Positions 15,155 through 21,774 of a DNA stretch of 33,964 nt are shown in pieces (the stretch's first letter is position 1; each line of letters begins with the position of its first letter). The stretch comes from RUG708 sp050946535. GTDB taxonomy: Bacteria; Bacillota; Clostridia; Peptostreptococcales; Anaerovoracaceae. Location: assembly GCA_050946535.1 (NCBI GenBank), contig JBMNUZ010000017.1, forward strand, positions 1-33,964, in the 5' to 3' direction. A model generated the notes under the pieces. The model ran no database searches and was not told the origin of the DNA. It worked only from the letters and a program-made list of their open reading frames with translations. The translations under genes were made by a program, and so were the position numbers.

Positions 15155-16154
15155 CGATTTTGTAACGCTCGCCCACGGCGCCGGCGGAAGGCAGACGGCC
15201 GAGCTCATAGAAAAAGTTTTTAAGGCTCATTTTTCAAATCCGCAGTTTACAGCGGACGATGCGGCGGTGCTCGACATCGGGAGCGGAAAGATCGCGATGA
15301 CGACGGACGGTTTTATAGTCTCGCCGTATAAATTCAACGGCGGAAACATCGGAAAGCTGAGCATCTGCGGAACGGTGAACGATCTGTCGTGCATGGGCGC
15401 TAAGCCGCTCTTCATGACGTGTGCATTCGTGATAGAGGAGGGATTTCCTCTTTCAGAGCTGGAGGAGATCGCTTCGTACATGGAAAAGACGGCAGCGGAA
15501 GCGGGCGTCAGGATCGTCGCCGGAGATACGAAGGTGGCAGGCAGAGGTCAGGTAGACCATATTTTTATTACGACAACCGGAATAGGCAGACTCACAGACG
15601 GATTCACGACATCCGGAGCATTTGCGAAGCCGGGAGATGTGGTAATCGTCACGGGAGACATCGGCCGCCACGGAGCAACTATACTGCTTGAAAGAGAAGA
15701 TCTCGGCATCGATGCAGACATAAAGAGCGACTGCGCTCCTCTCTGGAATACGGTCGAGGCTATGATCAATACGACTAAGGATATCCATGTCATCAGAGAC
15801 GCGACGAGGGGCGGCGTCGGTACCGTTCTTTACGAGATCGCGGGCGAGAGCGGAGTAGGAATAAATATAGACCAGAGCAATGTTCCTGTAGCGGAGCCTG
15901 TAAAGGGCGTCTGCGGAATGCTCGGACTCGATCCGCTGTATCTCGCAAACGAGGGCACGATGGTCGTCATTGCGCCGGAAAAAGAAGCCGGCGCTCTGAT
16001 AGAGACGCTTCATAAAGGCAGATATTCGGCGAATGCAGCCGTTATCGGGAAGGTTACGGAGGAGAATGCCGGAAGGGTAATTCTAAGCACGGAAATCGGC
16101 ACTCAGACGCTTCTGCCTCAGCCGGGCGGCGAACTTCTGCCGAGAATATGCTGA
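15147..16154 (+). CDS. hypE: Cyanide-forming protein HypE
   Basis: HypE is a PurM-like ATPase that dehydrates the thiocarboxamide on its own C-terminal cysteine to a thiocyanate, the source of the CN ligands. The invariant C-terminal cysteine is present (PRIC, last residue). The N-terminus VTLAHGAGG, the nucleotide site TDGFIVSP and the RDATRGGVGT motif are typical. The start is set at TTG 15147, because GGAGGTGG (15134-15141) lies six bases before it and the resulting 335 residues fit the family. An in-frame ATG at 15132 would put the ribosome binding site inside the gene. It overlaps hypD by eight bases and is the last gene of the operon. Confidence 0.94.
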   Translation: MSNDFVTLAHGAGGRQTAELIEKVFKAHFSNPQFTADDAAVLDIGSGKIAMTTDGFIVSPYKFNGGNIGKLSICGTVNDLSCMGAKPLFMTCAFVIEEGFPLSELEEIASYMEKTAAEAGVRIVAGDTKVAGRGQVDHIFITTTGIGRLTDGFTTSGAFAKPGDVVIVTGDIGRHGATILLEREDLGIDADIKSDCAPLWNTVEAMINTTKDIHVIRDATRGGVGTVLYEIAGESGVGINIDQSNVPVAEPVKGVCGMLGLDPLYLANEGTMVVIAPEKEAGALIETLHKGRYSANAAVIGKVTEENAGRVILSTEIGTQTLLPQPGGELLPRIC

Positions 16155-16231
16155 CAAATCATGAAGGAATAAAGTCAGCACAGCGGCTTTCAGCGAGCCC
16201 TGAAATATGCTGACGAATAATCAATGAATAA
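16144..16231 (+). repeat. Diverged direct repeat spanning the hypE stop codon
   Basis: A segment starting GAATATGCTGAC at 16144, which includes the end of hypE, recurs at 16202 as GAAATATGCTGAC. Similar bases follow through ATGAATAAA. The period is about 58 bases. Confidence 0.6.
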
Positions 16232-16238
16232 AACAGAG

Positions 16239-16282
16239 CGCGGCGGCTTCCGGTCACAAAATCCGGAAGCCGCCGCGTTTTC
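16239..16282 (+). terminator. Terminator of the nitrogenase-like/hyp operon
   Basis: A 15-pair perfect stem (CGCGGCGGCTTCCGG at 16239-16253 with CCGGAAGCCGCCGCG at 16263-16277) is followed by TTTTC. Confidence 0.9.
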
Positions 16283-16325
16283 ATGCCGCTTCTATTATAT
16301 TTAACTGCATGCCGGGTCAGCATTT

Positions 16326-16397
16326 CATGCCACGCCAAAATCACGTGCCGCGACAGCATCACATACCACGATAAGCCACGTGCCACGCCGCATTTTA
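16326..16397. repeat. Degenerate 17-18-base tandem repeat
   Basis: Four imperfect units begin CATGCCACG, CACGTGCCGCG, CACATACCACG and CACGTGCCACG at 16326, 16342, 16360 and 16377. They lie between the operon terminator and the 3' end of the LysR gene, with no gene in 16283-16453. Confidence 0.55.
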
Positions 16398-16453
16398 TGT
16401 TGAATAGCATTGCTCGCAGTTTCAGCTTTTCACTATTTCACCATTTCAGCCTC

Positions 16454-17425
16454 TTATTTCTCGGCAGTTTCTTTTTTCTTGTTTTCACCCTCTTCAGGGA
16501 TGTATCCGTCTACGTCCTTGAGATAATTTCTGAGTTCCTCTATATATCTTTCGCCGACCTGCGACAGCATCGTGTGTTTTTTAGTGATGTAGCCGATCGT
16601 CATCGTGCTGTTCTGGTTCTCTTCGTCGGCCTTGAACGGAACAGCGATGAAATCGTCACCGTTGAGCTCTTCGCAGATTATTCCCGAGCAGAGAGTATAC
16701 GCGTTCAGTCCGATCATCAGATTCAGGTTTGTGGCACGGTCGCAAGTGTGTATCGTTCGTTCGTAGTCGTTCATGCTCAGTATCTCCTCGGAGTAATAGA
16801 AGGAGCCGTTCTTCTGCTCGAAGAAAAGAGCAGGGTAGTCTGCGAGCTGCTCGAATGAGATCGATTTTTCATTCGCCAGCGGGTGGCCCTTCCACAGGTA
16901 CACGTATGCCTGACATGTGATCAGCGGAGTGAAGACCAGATCGTTGTCCTTGAAATGGCGCGTGAGCACCTTCTTGTTGAATTCGCTGAGATAGAGAATT
17001 CCTATTTCACTCTTCATCGAACCCGTGTCCTGAATGACGTCGTATGTCGTCGTCTCTCTGATGGCAAAATCGTATTTCGCCGTGTCGTAATTGCTGACGG
17101 TGGCGACGAACGCTTTGACGGCAAAGGAGTAATGCTGCGTAGATACGGCAAACTTCTTCTTCACGTTTCCAGGCATCTCGTATTTTTCGAGCAGAATCTC
17201 GTACTGCTGGTAGACCTGCTGGGCGTACTGCAGAAATTCGGCGCCGTCGTTGGTGAGCGTGATTCCGCGTCCGTTCCTGATGAAAATGGTGATGCCGAGT
17301 TCGTTTTCCAGCTCTTTTACCGCGCTGGTCAGCGAAGGCTGCGAGACGTACAGGTATGAAGCCGCTTTATTCATGGAGCCCATCTTCGAGATGGTGATTA
17401 TATAGTGAAGCTGTTGAAGAGTCAT
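16454..17425 (-). CDS. LysR-family transcriptional regulator
   Basis: A 323-residue LysR-type regulator. The N-terminal winged helix-turn-helix is clear (MTLQQLHYIITISKMGS, AASYLYVSQPSLTSAVKELE, then the wing GITIFIRNGRGITLT), followed by an effector-binding periplasmic-protein-like domain. The C-terminal 20 residues are Lys/Glu-rich. The start is ATG at 17423-17425, preceded on the minus strand by AAAGGAAAA; 35 upstream in-frame codons are not LysR-like and overlap spacer hairpins. It lies 119 bases downstream of metY on the same strand, so it probably belongs to the same transcript and may regulate methionine or sulfur metabolism. It could also act on the convergent nitrogenase-like operon. 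The ligand is unknown. Confidence 0.88.
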   Translation of the reverse strand: MTLQQLHYIITISKMGSMNKAASYLYVSQPSLTSAVKELENELGITIFIRNGRGITLTNDGAEFLQYAQQVYQQYEILLEKYEMPGNVKKKFAVSTQHYSFAVKAFVATVSNYDTAKYDFAIRETTTYDVIQDTGSMKSEIGILYLSEFNKKVLTRHFKDNDLVFTPLITCQAYVYLWKGHPLANEKSISFEQLADYPALFFEQKNGSFYYSEEILSMNDYERTIHTCDRATNLNLMIGLNAYTLCSGIICEELNGDDFIAVPFKADEENQNSTMTIGYITKKHTMLSQVGERYIEELRNYLKDVDGYIPEEGENKKKETAEK

Positions 17426-17450
17426 GAAATTTTCCTTTCTGTGACAATAG

Positions 17451-17482
17451 CCGGAAAGGCGCTGCCGTTTCCGGAAGCGCCT
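17451..17482 (-). other. Mutually exclusive hairpins in the metY-lysR spacer
   Basis: CCGGAAA (17451-17457) pairs with TTTCCGG (17468-17474), while AGGCGC (17457-17462) pairs with GCGCCT (17477-17482). The two stems overlap and cannot form together. There is no T-run. They could tune expression or processing between the two genes. Confidence 0.4.
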
Positions 17483-17544
17483 GTCTGGCAAAAGATATTT
17501 CAAAGGAACCGGAATCGTCCGGTCCGGCATTGCTGACCTTGTTG

Positions 17545-18855
17545 TTATTCCCTTACAGCTTCAAATGCTGCGTCGAGCGCCGCGATGAGGTCGTCCGGAT
17601 CTTCGAGTCCGATAGAAAGCCTGATTGTGTTCGGCTTGATGCCCTGGTCGAGAAGTTCTTCTTCGTTCAGCTGCGAGTGAGTGGTGCTTGCAGGATGAAT
17701 TACGAGCGATTTCGCATCGGCGACGTTTGCGAGCAGCGAGAAGATCGCGAGATTGTCGATGAACTTCTGCGCCGTCTCAGGACCGCCCTTGATCTCGAAA
17801 GTGAAGATGGAGCCGCCGCCGTTAGGGAAATACTTCTTGTAAAGGTGATGGCTCGGTTCTGATTCGAGCGAAGGATGATGTATCGCTTCTACCAGATCCT
17901 GACCCTTGAGGTAGTCGAGAACCTTCAGAGTGTTGTCGACGTGTTTCTGAACCCTGATCGACAGAGTCTCGAGTCCCTGCAGGAACAGGAATGAATGGAA
18001 CGGCGACTGCGTCGCGCCTGTATCTCTGAGGATGATGGCTCTGATGAATGTGACGAATGCGGCAGGGCCGGCAGCATCGGCGAACGAGATTCCGTGATAG
18101 CTCGGGTTAGGTTCGGAGATCCATGGATAGCGTCCGGATGCCTTCCAGTCGAAAGAACCGCCGTCGACGATAACGCCGCCGATTGCTGTTCCGTGTCCGT
18201 CGATGAACTTCGTAGCCGAGTGGACGACGATGTCTGCTCCGTATTCGAAAGGCCTTACGAGATAAGGTGTGGCGAATGTGTTGTCGACGACCAGAGGCAG
18301 TCCGTGCTTGTGTGCTATCTTCGCAACAGCCTCGATGTCGATGATGTTGGAATTAGGATTTCCCAATGTTTCGATGTAGAGCGCCTTCGTGTTGTCCTGA
18401 ATTGCTTCTTCGAAGTTGTTCACGTCGTCAGGATCTACAAACGTCGCGGTCACGCCGCTCGTGAGCGGAAGCGTGTGCTCCAGCAGATTGAATGTTCCGC
18501 CGTAAAGCGTCTTTGCTGCCACGATGTGTTCGCCCTGCTTCGCAAGAGCCTCGATCGTGTATGTGATGGCAGCAGCGCCTGACGCAACCCCGAGTGCCGC
18601 TGAGCCGCCCTCGAGAGCCGCGATCCTTTTTTCGAAAACATCTTCGGTCGGGTTCGTGAGCCTTCCGTAAATGTTGCCGGCGTCTCTCAGGCCGAATCTG
18701 TCGGCGGCGTGCTTTGAGTTGTGGAATACGTATGAAGAAGTTGCGTATATAGGAACTGCCCTTGCGTCAGTCGCAGGATCAGCTTCTTCCTGTCCTATAT
18801 GTACCTGCTTGGTTTCAAAGCTCCAGTTTGCCGGGTTCTTGATATCTTTTGCCAT
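17545..18855 (-). CDS. metY: O-acetylhomoserine sulfhydrylase (MetY-type PLP enzyme)
   Basis: This PLP enzyme combines O-acetyl-L-homoserine with sulfide to give homocysteine, or with methanethiol to give methionine directly. The 436-residue length is characteristic of MetY and longer than MetB/MetC. Visible are the N-terminal FETKQVHIGQ, YGRLTNPT (63-70), the phosphate site ASGAAAI, LVVDNTFATPY, and the PLP lysine Lys216 in HSATKF. The C-terminal VIHPASTTHSQL and IRLSIGLEDPDDLI are typical of the family. A strong AGGAGG lies eight bases before the ATG (minus strand). The LysR gene follows downstream. Homologous gamma-family enzymes such as cystathionine synthase are less likely because of length and the NYGR-region form. 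Confidence 0.93.
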   Translation of the reverse strand: MAKDIKNPANWSFETKQVHIGQEEADPATDARAVPIYATSSYVFHNSKHAADRFGLRDAGNIYGRLTNPTEDVFEKRIAALEGGSAALGVASGAAAITYTIEALAKQGEHIVAAKTLYGGTFNLLEHTLPLTSGVTATFVDPDDVNNFEEAIQDNTKALYIETLGNPNSNIIDIEAVAKIAHKHGLPLVVDNTFATPYLVRPFEYGADIVVHSATKFIDGHGTAIGGVIVDGGSFDWKASGRYPWISEPNPSYHGISFADAAGPAAFVTFIRAIILRDTGATQSPFHSFLFLQGLETLSIRVQKHVDNTLKVLDYLKGQDLVEAIHHPSLESEPSHHLYKKYFPNGGGSIFTFEIKGGPETAQKFIDNLAIFSLLANVADAKSLVIHPASTTHSQLNEEELLDQGIKPNTIRLSIGLEDPDDLIAALDAAFEAVRE

Positions 18856-18934
18856 TTTATGTTCCTCCTATAAATTTTGCATTGTATTAAGTACATCAGT
18901 TATGTCTTTTTTCTATATCTCTTTGGATGCCTGT

Positions 18935-18964
18935 ATTATATAATCCTATTAATTCGGTGTCTAA
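18935..18964 (-). promoter_or_regulatory. metY promoter
   Basis: On the minus strand TTAGAC (18959-18964) and a perfect TATAAT (18935-18940) are 18 bases apart (17 if TAGACA is taken as the -35). A leader of about 70 bases precedes metY; no SAM or T-box signature was seen in it. Confidence 0.6.
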
Positions 18965-19048
18965 TACTGCAAAAATATAGGAGGTTATAAATTTAACTTA
19001 TAACTGACGACTAAATAATAAACCGAAAGACACTTTAAGTAAAGAAAA

Positions 19049-19078
19049 TTCGACGAATTAATAGTTTTTATCTATAAT
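19049..19078 (+). promoter_or_regulatory. Possible promoter for the cysteine-hydrolase gene
   Basis: A perfect TATAAT (19073-19078) is preceded at 18 bases by the weak -35 TTCGAC (19049-19054). The 18985-19322 interval has no convincing gene. A 30-codon frame at 19088 starts only 10 bases past the -10 box and has no ribosome binding site. Confidence 0.4.
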
Positions 19079-19109
19079 CTACCTATATGGCAGGAAATAG
19101 TGAATCCTG

Positions 19110-19160
19110 CGTCAGCTCCGCTGACGACGGCGCACTTCCTGACCGCGCCGGTGACGTTTT
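19110..19160 (+). other. Hairpins followed by T-rich tracts in the leader of the cysteine-hydrolase gene
   Basis: CGTCAGC/GCTGACG (19110-19126) and CGGCGC/GCGCCG (19128-19150) are followed by GTGACGTTTTTCTGTATTTTTTC. TGACG next to the T-run could also pair with the first arm, so a weak attenuator is possible. The case is suggestive only. Confidence 0.35.
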
Positions 19161-19349
19161 TCTGTATTTTTTCTTCAAATAATGATGGTAAAATGATGTC
19201 AGGGCAGCCTGAAAGTGCAGGGTGTGCTTCAGACGGCAGAAACTCAGAGCCGACGGGAAATGCTGATTTTGCTGTGGCCGTAAGCAGATTGAACTTCAGG
19301 CGCCGGAGAGCGGAATAGTGACATGAACATCGGAAAGGCGGGACGCATC

Positions 19350-19940
19350 ATGAAAACAGATCTTTCAAAAGCAGCACTTATCGTTATAGATATGGAGAAC
19401 GGGTTTGTGGACGGCAGATCACCGTTCTGCATAAAAGGCGCGGCGGAAACGGTGCCTGCCATATCAAAAATCGCCGGTACGTTTCGTGAAAAAGGTCTGC
19501 CGGTATTCATGGTCAGAAGAGTTTACAGAGACGACGGCAGCGATGTGGAGAAGACGAGACTGGATTCCTGGCTTGCGTCCGGCAGGCCGTGCTCCGTATC
19601 TGCAGAAGAATATATGAGTCCTGATTTCGTGAAGGGTCTCGAGCCCGAAAACGGAGACTACGTGATAAACAAGCCGCGCTGGAGCGCATTCTTCGGCACC
19701 GAGCTCGATGTCATGCTCAGACGGCTCGGCGTCGACACCGTAGTGATCGCAGGCACGACGACGCCGAATTGCGTGCGGACTACGTGCTATGACGCGAACG
19801 CCCTCGAATACAGCGTCGTAATCGTATCGGACGGTACTTCGTCTAATTCACCGGAGATCCAGAAGGTCAATCTCGGCGATATGGAACGTATCGGGGCCGA
19901 GATTTCAGATTCGGCGGCGATAATGAAGGCATTAAACTGA
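19350..19940 (+). CDS. Isochorismatase-fold cysteine hydrolase
   Basis: A 196-residue cysteine hydrolase of the isochorismatase/nicotinamidase superfamily. The catalytic Asp-Lys-Cys triad is visible as Asp14 (ALIVIDMENGF), Lys108 (INKPRWSAFFGTELD) and Cys141 (TTTPNCVRTTCYDAN), with the cis-peptide-associated GTTTPNC context. Family members act on nicotinamide, isochorismate, N-carbamoyl compounds, ureides or biuret; the substrate here cannot be assigned. ATG 19350 is chosen because it places the beta-strand and Asp14 at the usual distance from the N-terminus; an in-frame ATG at 19323 with an upstream GGAGAG remains possible. The methyltransferase gene follows after 79 bases, perhaps in the same transcript. 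Confidence 0.82.
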   Translation: MKTDLSKAALIVIDMENGFVDGRSPFCIKGAAETVPAISKIAGTFREKGLPVFMVRRVYRDDGSDVEKTRLDSWLASGRPCSVSAEEYMSPDFVKGLEPENGDYVINKPRWSAFFGTELDVMLRRLGVDTVVIAGTTTPNCVRTTCYDANALEYSVVIVSDGTSSNSPEIQKVNLGDMERIGAEISDSAAIMKALN

Positions 19941-20019
19941 GATCTGTGTCATAATATACAGGTAAGCCAGAAAATAAATTCAGAATATTAATTATGAAAA
20001 AGAAAGGAATATGAGATAT

Positions 20020-20655
20020 ATGGCAAAAGAGAAAGATGCGGAGATGCTTCAGAATACGAGAAAACCGATCGGAGAAGAGGGCGAGAAGATGCTCGATATC
20101 ATGAACGGAGGACACCACGAAGTTCTAGCGAACTGGGGGCTTTCTCAGATAATGATAAAACCGGGCGCGAAAATGCTCGATGCAGGCTGCGGAGGAGGTG
20201 CAAATCTGAAGCGTCTGCTCGAAAAATGTCCTGACGGACACGTTACGGGCGTGGATTACAGCTCGACGAGCGTAAAAGTCAGCAAGGATTACAATGCAGA
20301 TCTGATAAAAGCCGGCAAATGCGACGTGCAGATGGCAGACATAAATTACCTGCCTTTTACCGACGCGCAGTTTGACTTCGTATCTGCATTTGAAACCGTG
20401 TACTTCTGGCCGACGATAGGAAAAGCGTTCAGAGAAATCTACAGAGTCCTGAGACCGGGTGGAATGTTCTTCATATGCAACGAGTCGGACGGTAAAGACG
20501 AATCATCTCTCGAGAACGCAAAGCTTATCGAGGGCATGACACTTTACACGCCTGAAGACCTTGAAGATCTGATGGAAGATGCGGGATTCAGGGAAACAAA
20601 GCATTACCGCAATCCTGAACTGCACCACATCGTCGTCACGGGAATCAAGCTTTAG
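20020..20655 (+). CDS. Class I SAM-dependent methyltransferase
   Basis: A 211-residue Rossmann-fold methyltransferase. The SAM motif I MLDAGCGGGANL lies around residues 52-63, the acidic end of strand 2 is in GVDYSSTSV, motif II-like ADINYLPFTDAQFDFV follows, and the RVLRPGGMFFICNE post-motif is clear (Methyltransf_11/25 type). Small-molecule substrates are typical of this group, and none can be assigned. AGAAAGGA lies at 20001-20008. ATG 20020 gives a more plausible spacing than ATG 20011, which is only two bases from it. It is followed by a strong terminator at 20825. Confidence 0.85.
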   Translation: MAKEKDAEMLQNTRKPIGEEGEKMLDIMNGGHHEVLANWGLSQIMIKPGAKMLDAGCGGGANLKRLLEKCPDGHVTGVDYSSTSVKVSKDYNADLIKAGKCDVQMADINYLPFTDAQFDFVSAFETVYFWPTIGKAFREIYRVLRPGGMFFICNESDGKDESSLENAKLIEGMTLYTPEDLEDLMEDAGFRETKHYRNPELHHIVVTGIKL

Positions 20656-20694
20656 CGGTATAGATTGCTCCGGAGCGGTATAGGCTGCGCCGGC
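20655..20694 (+). repeat. Two-copy 20-base tandem repeat directly after the methyltransferase stop
   Basis: Copies begin GCGGTATAG at 20655 and 20675 and continue ATTGCTCCGGA and GCTGCGCCGGC respectively. The first copy includes the last base of the stop codon. Confidence 0.75.
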
Positions 20695-20776
20695 GTGACG
20701 GATAATAACGTAAAAGTAAAAAAGTAAAAGTAGTATCGAAAAAACACAAAAAAGACGATAAATACGAGAATAATAA

Positions 20777-20812
20777 TCTGGTCTGCTATGTTTACACAAA
20801 CATTACCAGACC
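20777..20812. other. Long interrupted hairpin/palindrome in the 3' spacer
   Basis: TCTGGT (20777-20782) pairs with ACCAGA (20805-20810), and inside it ATGTTT (20788-20793) pairs with AAACAT (20798-20803). An alternative GGTCTG/CAGACC register is also perfect. No T-run follows. It could be a 3' structure or a protein-binding site. Confidence 0.45.
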
Positions 20813-20824
20813 GGTAAGCAGAAG

Positions 20825-20869
20825 CAGCCAGGCGGCCTCTTTCCATTAAGAGGCCGCCTGGCTGTTTTT
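20825..20869 (+). terminator. Terminator after the methyltransferase gene
   Basis: A 17-pair stem (CAGCCAGGCGGCCTCTT with its complement) closes a TCCATT loop and is followed by TTTTT. Between it and the end of trpA, 20870-20997, no gene is seen; the tandem CAGCTGCCGG pair (about 20940-20962) is the only structure. Confidence 0.92.
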
Positions 20870-20997
20870 ATGGCATTGAAATTATTTGAAATTGCGGATC
20901 ATATAGCTGCAATACAGGTGCAGGCAGAATTGCTTTTTCAGCTGCCGGTACAGCTGCCGGCAGATCAGTACTGCGATATGCAGCTTTCAAAGGGCCG

Positions 20998-21774
20998 CTA
21001 TCTGTTCGCGGCTTCCTTCATCGATTTTACGTATTCAGAGACAGGTCCGACCGAGTCTTTTCCGTACTTTGCAATCATCCTGACTATAGCGGATCCTACG
21101 ATGATGCCGTCCGAGTCTTTCGCGATCTTTTCTGCCTGCTCAGGAGTCGAGATGCCGAAGCCTACAGCACACGGGATATCCGGATTGGCCTCGCGGACGA
21201 GTTTCGTCATGGAACCGATGTCTGTAGTTATATTGCTTCTGACGCCTGTTACTCCGAGCGACGATACGCAGTAGACAAAACCGTCGGCGTCGGCCGCGAT
21301 CATTTTTATGCGGTCGTGTGAAGTAGGGGCGATGAGGCTGATGAGATCGAGTCCGTATTTCCTGCAGGCCGGAGCAAAGTCTTCTTTCTCCTCGAACGGA
21401 ACGTCAGGAAGGATGATTCCGGACATTCCTGTTTCGGCTGATCTCTTTGCGAACTTTTCAGTGCCGTACGAGAATACGACGTTTGCGTAGGTCATGAAGA
21501 CCATCGGCACATCGACTTCGTCTCTGATTTCGGCTACCATGTCGAAAATCTTGTCTGTGGTGACTCCGCCGCTTAAAGCTCTTAAGTTTGCTTCCTGGAT
21601 CGTAGGACCTTCGGCCGTTGGATCAGAGAACGGAATTCCGAGTTCGATGAGATCGGCGCCCGATGCAGCTATTGCCTTTATGAGCTTCTTTGTGGTATCG
21701 AGATCAGGATCGCCGCATGTAATGAAAGGTATAAATGCTTTTCCGTTTTTGAATGCTTCTTTGACATTAATCAT
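20998..21774 (-). CDS. trpA: Tryptophan synthase alpha subunit
   Basis: TrpA cleaves indole-3-glycerol phosphate to indole and glyceraldehyde 3-phosphate and passes indole through a tunnel to TrpB. The 258-residue TIM barrel shows FIPFITCGDPD (14-24), the catalytic Glu44 (IELGIPFSDP) and Asp51 (FSDPTAEGP), and the C-terminal GFGIS and IIVGSAIVR phosphate-binding segments. It is the last gene of the minus-strand trp operon and its start overlaps the end of the trpF-trpB fusion by eight bases. Length and residues are normal, and no defect is seen. Confidence 0.96.
   Translation of the reverse strand: MINVKEAFKNGKAFIPFITCGDPDLDTTKKLIKAIAASGADLIELGIPFSDPTAEGPTIQEANLRALSGGVTTDKIFDMVAEIRDEVDVPMVFMTYANVVFSYGTEKFAKRSAETGMSGIILPDVPFEEKEDFAPACRKYGLDLISLIAPTSHDRIKMIAADADGFVYCVSSLGVTGVRSNITTDIGSMTKLVREANPDIPCAVGFGISTPEQAEKIAKDSDGIIVGSAIVRMIAKYGKDSVGPVSEYVKSMKEAANR

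Noticed and set aside
16326..16397. CRISPR array
   Set aside because: The units are degenerate, only 17-18 bases, and have no unique spacers between them.
19088..19180. Short frame of 30 codons before the cysteine-hydrolase gene
   Set aside because: It starts about 10 bases after the -10 box without a ribosome binding site and contains the hairpin segments.
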